This document shows positions 24,456 to 36,414 of a stretch of 64,000 bases of DNA, in pieces. The notes beneath the pieces were generated by a model, which was not told the origin of the DNA, did not search any database, and was given only the letters and a program-made list of their open reading frames with translations. Origin of the DNA: Fratercula arctica (Eukaryota; Chordata; Aves; Charadriiformes; Alcidae); assembly GCA_947846985.1 (NCBI GenBank), contig CANTUZ010000001.1, positions 108,765,757 to 108,829,756 on the forward strand, written 5' to 3'. The position numbers were made by a program, and so were the translations under genes. Within the stretch, counting starts at the first letter, position 1. Each line of letters begins with the position of its first letter.

Positions 24456-25674
24456 ACGGAGTCTGTGGGGCCGGTGGTCACGTCCTTAGCCAGCGAGCTG
24501 AGAAGCGGCGATGTGAGGACTTTTTCCAGCAACCATTTGGGTTACCTTGTCCACACGATCTGGGAATAACTTTAACCTAAATTCCTGTCATCCTGACCAC
24601 ATGGGGCTTGGATTATGCTAGCTGACTTGTTCTGAACAGCAATTCATAATCTCAAGAATTGTTGTGGCAGTTAGTACTGGTGCTAAGCTTTACCCTTCCA
24701 TAGATATCATTGGCTTACAGTTTTATACTCTATACTATCTTATGCACACAGGAATATATATATATGCATATAAAAATTTTTCAAGCTACTGTAGAACTAT
24801 GTCATCGATTGCTCTTTTTTTAAGAATTTTTTTCCCATCTTTTTCAAAAATATTTCTCAAATCGCCTGAACTTGGTTTCATCTTTGGAACAACTGGTTTT
24901 ACAGCAAGTACAATGTGACAAGTTCATCACGGTTCAGTAAATGTCAGTTCTAGCCATGGTCCCCATTTCCCTCTGACCTGAAAAATGGTGGCTTTGGAAG
25001 GATATTTTGAAATGCTCTGAGTGAGTTTGGTACCACTGAGAAGTACTTCACTGTATCCAAACTCGGGTAGACTAACTGGCTCAATGGTGTGTACTGAACC
25101 AACTTTCACTCACAAAAAAACCCAACAAAAGTACCTCAAGTCCCCCCTGTGTGTATCATTACGTAGAGAGATATCTCCTGTCCCCCAAAGGATTACTACT
25201 GTTAGAATTTGGAAGGTCTTACTACCATCAACCCTACATTTTAAATTGTATGCTCCTGTGTTGGGATTGAAGTTCTGAGGTGTCATTAGACTGTTCACAC
25301 CTATGCCAATATTGCAGGTATAGTGTATCACAGTAAATCTTCCTCTGCTCTGTACTGGCTGTAATTTGGTTACTCTATACTGGCTGCAAATGGATGTGCA
25401 AGGTGGTTTGACTCAAAAGATCATCTGTTTAGCTTGTTGTCTTGTATTCATCTTTATGGAGGTGATTGGCATTGCTGGCACCCTTCGTAATTTTAAATAT
25501 ATCTCAACACATATAAGGACATGCTAAGCAGCTCCAAATACTCAGTATGCTGTGACCCTAAAGCTGTAAGGGACAGTGAAGCAGTAGTTACCCGGAGGTG
25601 TGCAGGGACTGGAGCTCCTCTTTATAGAGCTCTTTAGGAAGGACTTTTCTGTAAACAGGTTTAGCATGCCTCAC

Positions 25675-25675
<1 letters not shown>

Positions 25676-25703
<28 letters not shown>
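25676..25703. repeat. Poly-A tract (28 A)
   Basis: An uninterrupted run of 28 A. The upstream 200 bp do not resemble a processed gene copy, a SINE or an AATAAA-tailed transcript end, so it is reported as a mononucleotide repeat. Confidence 0.92.
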
Positions 25704-25705
<2 letters not shown>

Positions 25706-27905
25706 TTAACCTTCTAATTAGAAGTAAAAAACCAAGATTTTCTTTGTCCTGGGACCCCCACATAGTGTTTGGTTTGTTTTTTTTTTTTTAATAGGATTTG
25801 AGACCTTTAACTTTAGCCCTTTTCTAGAAAAAGAAACAGTTGTTGCTCAAAAATGGGCATATTCTTTTTCAACACATGAACATTATTCAAAAACAATTAT
25901 AACATAAGGTTACATATATTTTCTTCTTTAGGCAAGCTGTCACCTAATGAATACTTCAGAGACCCTCAAATTTCCTTTAAGTACTAGATACTCAGTTTGA
26001 TACTTTGGTATTTAATTGAGGTGTCATACTTGCTCCTTGATTAATAAGAACATTGTCACTCAGAAGATTCAGTATTTCATGTTGTTCCATTATCATATGA
26101 TTAGTTCCCATTTAAGTGGTGATTTAAAACATCTGACTATAGAAAACTTTCTTGTTTTGCTTTCAAAGATATTTACATGCTTAAAAATATTAAAATACCT
26201 ATTTTTTTTCTTCTTTAAATTAAGGTTTTTTAGTAAAAACAATGACGTAAATTCCTGTTGCATGCTGGACTAGGCATATTCTGTAGAACTCCACTAAATG
26301 TAAATGTAACTGCAAATCCTTTGAAGTCAAGTGCTGTAGATAGGTTGGTCTTTCAAAAGAAGGTGTTGAAGTTGCTGAGAGCACATTTTTAAAAGCTCTC
26401 CAGGAAGAGCACCTTAAGGTAATCTTACAAAAAAATCATGTTTGAAGGTGATTTGGGGTCACTTGGTGAGGCTGGAGCTATTTTCAGATATTTGCGTTTT
26501 CATCTGCTTGACGTGAAGATGTGGAGTGAGTCATTGCTTTGATATCAGGGCAGAAGAATTTCTCCATAATACCTGCTGATCTCTCACCACTCCCCTCAGC
26601 TATCTCTATGTATTTAAAACACAGTGTTATTCAAGGTTGATTTCTTAGTCATATCTACCCTATGATTTAAAAAATAGTTATACCACACAACAGATCTAGT
26701 AATTTTTTATATACATCTTCATGGACTCTTGAAATTACATGTAAGACTGATATTGAAAGTTTCAAATAATTTAGAAAAAAAAATTCACTAGTGTTGTATG
26801 CTTATTTTCAGATCACATTATAAAAGAAAGGGCTGTGTTACTATTTTTAAATTACAATTTTAACTATTATAAACTTAAGTATATTGAGCAAATTAAATGG
26901 TTTGGAATTTGAGATGAGGGAAGAGCTTATCATAGGAGCTGCAGTTCTTTAATTCCAAGAGCCAGAGCAATTGAGATATAGGCTCCATTTAATTAGAAAT
27001 TATGAGACAGATAAATTGAGAAGAATAGAAGGATTTCCTTTCCACTTATCCATTTCTAATAAATACATGTTTTGACAGCAATAATACTGTCTTAAATAGT
27101 TAATGTTACATGAAACTTCCATCTTATTTATGTGGGCTGTTCCCACTACATTGAGGAGCGTCTCAAATGTCAGCTAGAACAAGGATCTGTGCTGGATTCA
27201 ACCAAGATGGAAATGGAAAATTCATTTTAATATTCTTGTGAGAAAATCCATAACATTGTTCTTCGCCATGAGCCCGCATGAGCTTTCCTTCAAACTTTTC
27301 TCCTGCCAATTCATCAAATACTTTCTCTGAAAGGCCCAAAGTGCTATTCTCAAACCAGAGATCTCCAGCCTCGCTAATCTTGGCAAACCTTGCCTTTCAT
27401 TTTGCTGCTTTGCAATGGGCTACACATCTCAGCAATATAAAGGAGTTCTGTAGGAAAGCTATATAAGATTTCTGGTGTTGGGAATTATATTTTTTTCTGG
27501 AAATGTAATTTCTAGTTTGCTTCCTAAAATATACTGAGTGGATTTAGTCTGTGCCTGAGAACTGTCTAAACCTGCCAACATCTCTCCAGTACTACTGCAG
27601 CAAATATCCCCTGTAACACTGCTATTGGCGTCTGTGGGTGTATTATGAGAACCTTTAATACACTTAATCCAGCAGATGGTATGCCTGCATAACTACATAC
27701 ATGACACAGAGAAAACCTGTGTGCCAGAAGATGATCTACAAGAATCTAAGATGCACTAAAGTCCTCAGCTGCCAGTGGTGACCATCTCTGCTAAATCATC
27801 TTTTATCTCTCATTTGTGATATAGAAGTAAAACCTACAAATCTTCTTCCTTGGAAATTTACAACACAATGTCAAAAAATAACTGATTCAATGATACAGGA
27901 TTGGC
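25704..27905. other. Unique AT-rich non-coding DNA
   Basis: Nothing beyond short T/A-rich runs and chance reading frames (at most 85 codons) is seen here. The stretch leads directly into the CCCTT array. Confidence 0.7.
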
Positions 27906-28098
27906 CCCTTCCCTTCCCTTCCCTTCCCTTCCCTTCCCTTCCCTTCCCTTCCCTTCCCTTCCCTTCCCTTCCCTTCCCTTCCCTTCCCTTCCCTTCCCTT
28001 CCCTTCCCTTCCCTTCCCTTCCCTTCCCTTCCCTTCCCTTCCCTTCCCTTCCCTTCCCTTCCCTTCCCTTCCCTTCTTCCCTTCCCTTCCCTTCCCTT
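27906..28098. repeat. (CCCTT)n / (AAGGG)n pentanucleotide array, 38 units
   Basis: There are 34 perfect CCCTT units (27906-28075), one CTT interruption (28076-28078), then four more perfect units (28079-28098). The minus strand is pure polypurine AAGGG. The near-absence of substitutions across 170 bp points to a young, length-variable microsatellite. Reading frames through it (PFPSL- or GREGK-repeat peptides, 72-103 codons) arise because no frame of the unit contains a stop. Array length in an assembly may not equal its true length. Confidence 0.98.
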
Positions 28099-31000
28099 GG
28101 CATATTAATAGCTTTTACTTCTTTCCTCCACACAGATTGTTTGAATTCTTTTTTCTTTCCTTTGCCTTATCAACCTTCTCCTTACCTGTTACTTGCCAAA
28201 TCCCTTCTGTAACACACCTTCTTTGTTCCATCAGACCACCCACCTTTTCCTTTCAAGGATAGGATAACCAACACACATTTAACTAAAATCTAAGCAGTCG
28301 CTGTCAGAGGACAACCCTTTCTCTTAAGGATACTGCAACAATGAAGGCCATAAACATTTACTGTTGGATGATATCCCAGCCGTGAAAAGTGTTTCTAACA
28401 CATGCAGCATTGCACAGGTGGCAGAAATTTCTTTTAAAAATCCACAGATTAGCACAGACCATCTGATTTGAGAGGATGATGTGATGAACAAGTACATTCA
28501 GTATGATTTTACTGCAGAGGGGATGGACAGTTTTATTTTTATTCATGCTTATGAGGCACTAACAAATAGTCCCATAGGTAAACTCTTAAACTATTTAACT
28601 CAACAAGTACTATGGGAAGGGATACCCTAAAGACATGCATCAGACGGACCTCTGCCCTGCCACAGAAATCCACTGCAGAACTACTTGTTTCAGGTTAAGA
28701 GAAATTAGTTACAAAATACACAAAACAAAATATGTTTGTGATGATATGATGATGGTGTCCCCTTTTAGCCAAATACTTAGAGTCACTGCCTTTGCACTAC
28801 AGTTACCTGAATTCCACTGGTGTTACCACCCAACTTCTTCATATAAATCATAATGATGTGCCTGTTTTCCCAAGGAAAAGGCAAAGAAACATGTACCAGG
28901 GATCTTTAATGAGTCTCTTTGACTTATTTTCAGAACTCTTTAATACTTCTGCCTTGACAGTCTCTGAAAATGAGTGGTAATTAGCCTTCTGGGTTGGCAG
29001 GAAATTGCCATATCTCTGAGAACATTGTATACAGAAAGGAAGAGAAAACCATAGAAATAAATGTTTACGTGCATTGTTGGGGTTTTGGGCAGTTTATTTT
29101 CTGGCTTTTAGCTTGAAGAATTATTAATATTGGGGTAAACACAGATGAATGAAATGTATTGCTACTGATTTAGACATTTAGAAATAGCTTTTACTACCAC
29201 TAGTGCAAATCCAATAAAACCTCCTGAAAGCAGCTAAGACTTCTTTTAAGTAGGACCACTTAAGGCTTGGTTGTAAAGGAAATATTGCTCTTTAAAAATG
29301 TAAAACAAATCCTCCTAACAGGACTTTTCAAGTTAAGCTGTCTCTAAATAAAAGATGATGAGATATTTAAAGAGTTTCTGAGTTTGTATTAAATGCATAA
29401 TTCAGGACTGAATGTTGAAAAGGGAGTAAAAATATGAAATGCTTCAGCAATATATCTCTGCAATTCTATATGGTTTGTCTGGAAGGTTTAATCAGCACAG
29501 AGAAGCTGAAATGTAACCAGGGAAGTAGTTGGGATTATACTGATATTAAGGTCTTAAAAATTCGCCGGTTTTTCAAAAATGTTTCCAGTATATAACAGCC
29601 CCTATTTCAGGATTTGCTACTTTGTGATATGTAAGAAAGATTATAGTAGCCTGGGCTAAAGCAGATGATGCTTTGCAATGGCCGCTCCTGGTGTTACTGC
29701 ATAATTCTGTGAGCCTGAGTTCATGATGACTTCTAAAAATCAAATAACCCTGGAAGACATCCTGGATGTCTTCCAGGCTTATGTTACATATATATCCATA
29801 TTGGTCTCTGAAATGCAAGCATTTATTGAGGAATACCTTGTAAAAACCCATTGTAGCCTTGCTATGTGATTAATGGTGGGATTTATCTAGGCGTTTGAGA
29901 CCAGAACTGGGCCCACCATTCCTAATGTTTCAGACTGTGAGGACATGAATGATGTATGTTTTCAGCAGCTGTCACTTGAAAGCAGTACCGTTACAATGAG
30001 GAGGATGAAAACTCTCATATCTTGAGAAAGAACAGGAAAGAATAAAAAAATTAATTACTACATTTTGTAAACTAAAGTTGCTTTTCTAAACATCTCAGTA
30101 ATTATTTTTAATACAGTGAGCCTTCAATCAGTATGTTCTTTTTAGGGTATGAGATACGTAATATACAAACATGTTAAAGGGATATTTTTTGCTTCTACAG
30201 AACTACAATAAGCACAATTTGTGTTACACTCTCTTTTTGTGTCTGTGGAAAGTCTCAGGACCTCAGAAAGGACAGTGGCTATTTGGACTGCATTTCAATA
30301 AATTTGCTTAGATATTATGGTTTATTGGAAAAATACCGTCTCTGTAGACAGAATGCATCGCAATAGGAATCCTGCTCCACGTTTTATGCTGAATAGGCTA
30401 CGCTCCTACTCTTCCTGTTAATAAGGAAAAAAAGTAGCTTTGTGATTTCAGAGAATTACGTGAAGCAGCCTGCTGTTAAGTGTTTTTCTCCTGTGGACTG
30501 TGCTATTTTGTCTTTTCCTGGTTGCATGAAGCTACATCTGTCACCGCATCTACTGCTGTTCTGCAGTTTATGTGTTGTTACTGGATCTGTTGCTTCCTGG
30601 GTTGAGCCAAACTAAGCAAAACCAGAGTCACGTGTCAATAAAAGTAAAATAAAGCAATTTCCAAGTTACTGGTGATAAATGTGTTAATGTCCAGTTACCT
30701 CGAGGCACAACTGCATTGACACCAGAATGTTTAGCTGATACTTTCATCTTCTATTTGAATAAATATTTGAATGTATAATTTTCAAAATATTATGATGCTT
30801 TGTAGTGTCAATAATATTTCAAATATCAATGGACAGAGGTCATTAGATAGAAGTGTAGTGATTTTGGGTGTCCCTGGAAAGGAAGGGCATTACAATCTGA
30901 ATGGTGCATAGAAGATGCTTTTTCCTCAGAAATCATGAAACTTTAATACAAATGCTGCATTATACTGATGTAGTATAAAACTCACTCTAATACAAGAGGG

Positions 31001-33645
31001 AGATGGGAGGACATTATCTGTTATGAATGCAGTGAAAATTGCTCAGTTATGGAAAATTAATGAGACCCCCTGTAGCCAAAGAATTGGGACTTAGTACATT
31101 TTAACCTTCCTTTCATCTTCTACAAAGATAAATTGTTCTCTGACTTGTGTAGTTCTCAATTAGTTACTTTTGAGTATATGCTTTAGTCTTTTTCTGAGCT
31201 ATTTTAAAATTTTATAATAGAACACTAGAAATGCAGCCATGCATTCCATAATTTTTAAAGAAGTAACTTAGTCTTTGCAAACTTGGAATGAAAATGTGGG
31301 TGGGAAAGGAGACACCATGAGATGAGATGGCCTTTCTATGAGAAGAGCGAATGGACATCTTCACCTACAAGCAAAAGAAATCTGACTCACTTTGGGGGGC
31401 TGGAGGTGATGTGGACTGTACCTTTTTAAAAAGGGGATGTGAATTAATGGTTAAGGTTCTTGATTAATTGAATTGATGACAGTTTTTCTATACCTGGAAC
31501 TCTCCCCATCCTAGGCATAATATAGTAAACTTTTCCTTAAGTCTTTGGAGCCTGAACTGGCATTTGTTTTAGTCCTCTTGCTCTTGTCCTTGGAAGTTTT
31601 CTCTAGTCCTATTAATTCCATGCAACGAAACAGTATTTAAGTGGTCCTCTAAATTAAATATTCCTAATATCTGTTCTTGTTGTTAGAAGGCTGGAGCTCG
31701 CTGTATATCCCATTTTGCAAGGCTCTCTGTTAGAACTGTAAACTGTGTAACAACTATTCTTATGTTCTGGAACAAAAATTTTGCAGAAAGCTGCAGCAGA
31801 CATGTTAAACAGATTTTTCAGGAGATGTAAGGGATTAAGAAATTGAAGTTTATGGTACATTTATGGATGTGCATATTGTGCCATGTGTAGATTACTGATT
31901 TTTTTTTTCCCCCTCCATCTTTGAGCTTTGCAGGTTAAAACTGCCTGTGTAATAACACATTTCAAAGATTCATATGAAAGTAAGCTTCCATGGAATTCAG
32001 TGCTAAAGGCTCAGACCTAAATTTGGAATTAGCTTTTGTTGCTATGGGAACATACACTTCATTTAGTTCTGAAAGAAAAAGAATATACAAATTTATGATA
32101 AAAAATAACACTATTAGTCCACTTGGTGGGGCAGGAGGCACTAGAAATAACTATGTAATCTGGGCGTATAATATCTCCCTGTTGTGTATAGCATGATTAC
32201 ACTGGAAAAAATCTCCTTGTCAGTTTATTCCTCCATCATAATCTTTTTTTCTGTAAGTTCACATTTGTTTGCATTGTAAAATCACAAATTGCACATAAAT
32301 AAGTGGTTTAGTCATTATTTGCCTTTGTAAGGCATCACTGGGGACGTCTATTAATTCTCAGATGATTATCTTCATTTCTTTGCCTTTCATAAAGTTTTGT
32401 ATGAAGCCTAGATCTCAGCATGTTTCTATTCAGCTATGAAAGAGTAAAGGGGAGAAATTTGATGTTGCAATTGAATTTATTCCAAGACACTACTACTATG
32501 AATATGAAAGTGAGTTCTGCTGCTGACTCCTGGGTTTGCTTCTCTGCTTGAGAGACAAGTTTTGCTGACTGTGAAGGAAGTGGTGGCAAATGTCTCGCAA
32601 TTAGACTTTCTTTCCTTGGAGAGTGATAGAACTGTGGAGAGGTTTTTCCACACTCTTTGCTGCTTTTTTCCCAATTTCTTTTTTTAAATCTCTATTATTT
32701 CATGGATAGCCTCAGCTTGAAAATTTATCTGTGGAGCATTATCCAGAAAAATACCCTGCTTTTTTTTTAAGCCCCCAAAAATCCTAAAATGAAATGAAAT
32801 TCACTTTTTGTATGAAAGTTTTGATATGATTTTTTTCTTATGACTGTGGGTGCTATGACCACCAACCTGTCCTCTGTGTGGCAAAGAATTCACATGAATT
32901 TACATTCAAATGTAAGTAATGCAAATTTATGCTGCCTTTCATGTGCAGCATTTGTGCAGTTTCATCCTGATATTTATTCTCTTCTGTCTCTAAAACTTGA
33001 TTTGATTTTCAGGTTTAAATGGACATGCAAATGGAAAGTGAAATATAATAGAAATTGCAACTATCATGTGATCTCCCAGTGAAACCCTACAGAGGTGCAC
33101 TTTTTATAATATTTTGATGCAAAAACACTCTCTAACAATAATTGCTGCTTCGGGCTGCTTCAGGCATGCTGTTATTAATGCTGGGAACATCTACCTTTTA
33201 ACAAATCCCGAATAATATCCGCCCTTTCCAGGAGATGTGTATAAAAAGAGAGAGCAAGAAACAGCAAAATCAGTAAGAGATACAGACAAAATTTAAAGTG
33301 GGAGGACACAGAGGCTAAGTGATCTCTCACTTCATCTCTGTGATTGAGAGGAAGTATGAGCAAAATGCTTTTCATCTTTTGTGAATCCCTAGCATGATCC
33401 AGCATGGTGTCCACTTTTCTCACATGATTTCTGCTTTTGCCATAAGTAGTTAATGTTGCTTTTGTTGAAATGCTCCCATTATCATTTAATCATCAACTAT
33501 GTAAAGTGCTGTGCCTGCTCAGTGCAGGGATCATTCCTTGGCCTAGTGACAAACAATTTAAGCGATGGTTATGCTTCATTCTTTCAAATAAAATCCTTTT
33601 CCAATAAATGAACTGGTGAAATGTTTCACTTAAGAAATGTCCTGT
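28099..33645. other. Unique AT-rich non-coding DNA
   Basis: No gene is recognised and reading frames are at most 92 codons. The one structural feature that stands out is the 29-nt palindrome at 29749-29777. The remainder looks like unique intronic or intergenic sequence. Confidence 0.7.
29749..29777. repeat. Near-perfect 29-nt palindrome
   Basis: CCTGGAAGACATCC and its exact reverse complement GGATGTCTTCCAGG flank a single T. The 14-bp arms are perfect and the flanking bases do not extend the pairing. The arms are of mixed sequence, not a simple repeat. It may be a cruciform-prone site, a dimeric factor-binding site or a template-switch product. The short single-nucleotide centre is unlike a microRNA precursor. 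Confidence 0.95.
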
Positions 33646-33679
33646 CCCGTCCCGTCCCGTCCCGTCCCCCCCCCCCCCC
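33646..33679. repeat. (CCCGT)4 followed by C14; minus-strand G-quadruplex candidate
   Basis: Four CCCGT units (33646-33665) run into 14 consecutive C (33666-33679). Read on the minus strand this is a G14 run then GGGAC units, matching the G3N2G3N2G3N2G3 pattern for a stable G-quadruplex. It begins about 250 bp upstream of the solo LTR. Confidence 0.92.
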
Positions 33680-33891
33680 AGCATTTTATTTTGCTGCGGA
33701 TTGTATGAAAATGGCCCCAAATTGTTTAATGTTTTTCTAAATGATACTGATGCATTCTACTTCTATTGCCTCTCCAAAAGCTCACCTGCTGAACCACCGT
33801 GCTCAGGTTGCACTCAATTCTTCACCAAAGAAAAAAGAAATAGTTTAGTATTCTACAGTGAGGTATGTCTAAATTGTATTTTGTAAGCATT
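33680..33891. other. Short unique spacer before the LTR
   Basis: About 210 bp of ordinary AT-rich sequence separates the C-rich tract from the LTR target-site duplication. No feature was recognised. Confidence 0.6.
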
Positions 33892-33896
33892 ATACC
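33892..33896. repeat. Left target-site duplication of the solo LTR
   Basis: ATACC lies immediately before the TG of the LTR. The copy after the LTR is ATATC (34629-34633), a 4-of-5 match that suggests a 5-bp duplication with one later mutation. Confidence 0.55.
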
Positions 33897-34243
33897 TGTC
33901 CTCGTTTGAGGTACAACAGAACCAACTTTCTGTTCAGTAATTTTACTTCTTAGTTAGGCCTCTTCTAACTCTCAGAAATTAACAGCTTATTGTGCAGAAA
34001 ACTGTTCACTCTCAGAGTGAGAAGACCAATGTTCACAGCTAGTGCTAAGGAATGGTACGCAGAGAGGCTCTTGCTTATACTTACTGCTGTAACAACCAAG
34101 GTCACCTAATTTCGTTATTTGCCCCGTTGGAGGGTTGGAAACGGAAAAGCGTAGAGGGGTCCCACCTGCAGGGAGGAGTGGACAGGACAGGTGACCCAAA
34201 ACTGACCAACAGGCATATTCCATCCCATCTGCCCCATGCTCCG

Positions 34244-34250
34244 TATAAAA
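34244..34250 (+). promoter_or_regulatory. TATA box of the solo LTR
   Basis: TATAAAA sits at the expected place in U3, followed by GCTGAGGGAT. It is an intact core-promoter motif, so the solo LTR could in principle act as an alternative promoter on the plus strand. Confidence 0.7.
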
Positions 34251-34502
34251 GCTGAGGGATCAAAGGGTCAGCCCTTTTTCTTCAATGGCCGACATACGAG
34301 GAGGACTCTGTCTTTTCATTTGCCTTTGATCCTGATCCGTGCATTCCGGACTCCAGATCTGGAATCCAGTTCCCATCTGTCCCTGAGTCCAATCTGGGAC
34401 TTCCTCAGTGCCTGATGGTGATGTCATCCTGGGACTTTAATATGGTTTTGTATATACTGTATCTATTTCATTATTTCCTTTACATTTTATTATTAATAAT
34501 TC

Positions 34503-34508
34503 ATTAAA
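34503..34508 (+). terminator. Polyadenylation signal of the solo LTR
   Basis: ATTAAA, the commonest variant of the vertebrate poly(A) signal, lies about 260 bp after the TATA box. It is followed by a GTTCAGTTTGTT GU-rich stretch, as expected at the R/U5 junction. Confidence 0.6.
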
Positions 34509-34628
34509 GTAGTTCAGTTTGTTCTAAACTCGTAAATCTCTTTACCTCTTCTCCTCCTCTCCGTGTGCGAGAGGTGGGGGGAGAACACCTGTTGCCGGCC
34601 ATTGGCCAATTTGGCCAAAACCACGACA

Positions 34629-34633
34629 ATATC
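34629..34633. repeat. Right target-site duplication of the solo LTR
   Basis: ATATC follows the terminal CA of the LTR and pairs with ATACC on the left side (one mismatch). Confidence 0.55.
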
Positions 34634-36394
34634 ATCTAAATATGTGTGATTGTAATTGAAAGAACGTGGCAGTGGCTGTTTGAAAAACCTGTAAACCAAG
34701 TCCATCATCACCGTGGAAGAGAGATGAGCATCTGGTATTTCTCATACATGTACAATCCAGAATAGAGTGATATGTGCCTACAGTAGCACTTCCCAGCAGA
34801 GGCTTCCTCTTGAAATAAAAATTCTCCCAATTGTCTCACTTACTGTCTTTCAGCATGCTTTGCAAAGCAGTCTTGGACCACATGAATGGGGCTCCTTCCA
34901 GTAGTCCCAGAAGATCCACAGGACCAGACTAGAGCTCATCTTAATAAAATGCCCTGAAATGCTTACGGTGTGTGCTATGGGGCCTTGGCATCAGCCACTT
35001 TGTTGCAGAAATCCTTTCCTGCCGACCACCTTGCTTGCGATTGCAGGCATGCCTTGTGTCATCTGGGATCTACCACACCTTTCATCTCCCCAGTTGCTCT
35101 GTATACATTTTATGCCTAATTTACAGGTTTCAGATTTACCACCTTTTTGTTAGGTTATTCCATAGCTATTTTGTAACATTTCTGTGCGTGCATATGTAGA
35201 TACATGAGCCCATGGACATGTGGACAGTCTTATTAGTGGGCAATCACACACAGACATTGCCTTTCGCAGTTCATGGATGCAATATCCTCTTTCCATCAGC
35301 ATTATGCAGAATCTCAATTCATATCTATGATTCCCTAGGGGACAGCAGGGGAAGGGCAGCAGATATCTCTCTACTTACTAATTTCTAGGGAAACGGTTGC
35401 TCGCTGGCAGTTCTTACCTATCTGTACCAAACAATAAATCTCTCACCATTTAATGATACTGTATTTATATTCCTTATTTTAGTTCTTGGATAGAAAACTC
35501 TTGCCTCTGCCAAAACATAGAATAAGAGAGAGAGTACAACTGGCAATGGGAGAGACTAAAATGGTAAATACAATTAGTTTCTGATGCTTCTCTACGAAAT
35601 AAAGTGTTATTTTAACAAAATGTCCAGGACTACTAACGTTGGCCTGGCAATACGTAGGCATACTTAAAGGAAACTTTTGCTATTTTAATAATTAAGGAGA
35701 GGGTTTTGCCTAAACTTAAGTGTATTTTTCACTTTGAAAACTAATTTTTGTCTGATTTTCAGTTGATTGCTTTAGTAAATCTTACTGTATTAATCTCAAC
35801 AGGAAAAAATTCATATTGATGTCACAGGAGTTTTGAAACTATCTATAGGCATTTGCAAACAGAATGAAGCCTATAATTTTGGAAAAGTACTTGTATAGTT
35901 TCTATTTTTTAAAAAATGTGTCAGAGATGGAGAACTTTGCAATTAAGCAAGTGAAATTGCTTGTAAGATCTGGCCTGATTCGAATGGTGAAAAGACCACT
36001 TCTTACAAAGTCAGCTTTGCTGGTGTATTTTTTTATTTAATCTCCCACATCCATGTATGTATAGGAAAAAAATCCATTTATGTGGTACTGGTTTCTGTTT
36101 GGTGTTCTCCCCAGCTTTGAAATCTGAGTGCCTGTGTTCTTTGACATTATTCATGGGACATTGAGTCAACAGTGTTCCCAGTCTTGGTTTTGGGATGGTC
36201 ATAAAACATGAAGGAAGCTTCAGTTTTAACCAGTATGATGATTTAACGGAACCCATGCTTCATAGTCACCTGCATGATCCAGGAATAATTTTTTTTATCC
36301 CTATTAAGTAATTGGCTATTTATAGACTATTTTCCTTTCTTCAGAAATATCAGAAATTTTCTTCAGGTAAAAGTGGTGCTTCATCAGAATGATG

Positions 36395-36414
36395 CACAGT
36401 GGTACACAGTGGTA
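36395..36414. repeat. Perfect 10-bp tandem duplication
   Basis: CACAGTGGTA occurs twice head to tail with no differences. It is a small replication-slippage duplication. Confidence 0.95.

Larger units (their letters stand above)
22892..25675. other. Unique non-coding DNA with a MIR-like relic
   Basis: No gene is recognised. The segment includes a MIR-like SINE relic (about 23740-23830) and a slightly CpG-richer patch with an X-box-like inverted site (24443-24455). Reading frames are under 112 codons without domains. The final 100 bp before the A28 tract include a GAGCTC...GAGCTC inverted pair but no retroposed gene. Confidence 0.65.
33897..34628 (+). mobile_element. Complete solo LTR of a neoavian endogenous retrovirus
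   Basis: The 732-bp element starts TGTCCTCGTTT and ends AACCACGACA, the terminal TG...CA of the common neoavian LTR group. In plus orientation it carries, in order, a U3 with a CATATTCCATCCCAT box typical of the group, a TATAAAA box (34244-34250), a plausible start region about 30 bp further on, an ATTAAA polyadenylation signal (34503-34508) and a G-rich tail near 34571-34582. Flanking 5-bp ATACC/ATATC match at four positions. There is no primer-binding site, internal region or second LTR, so the provirus was lost by LTR-LTR recombination and nothing viral can be made. Divergence from the remembered family form is considerable in the middle, so it is not a very recent insertion. Confidence 0.88.

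Noticed and set aside
25400..25703. Processed pseudogene ending in the A28 tract
   Set aside because: The upstream sequence shows no mRNA-like coding similarity, no AATAAA at a proper distance and no flanking duplication.
27858..28212. Proline/serine- or glycine/arginine-repeat peptides of 72-103 codons
   Set aside because: They are direct translations of the CCCTT/AAGGG microsatellite, which has no stop in any frame.
29749..29777. MicroRNA precursor
   Set aside because: The stem is only 14 bp with a 1-nt centre, far too short and without a terminal loop of the size Drosha/Dicer substrates have.
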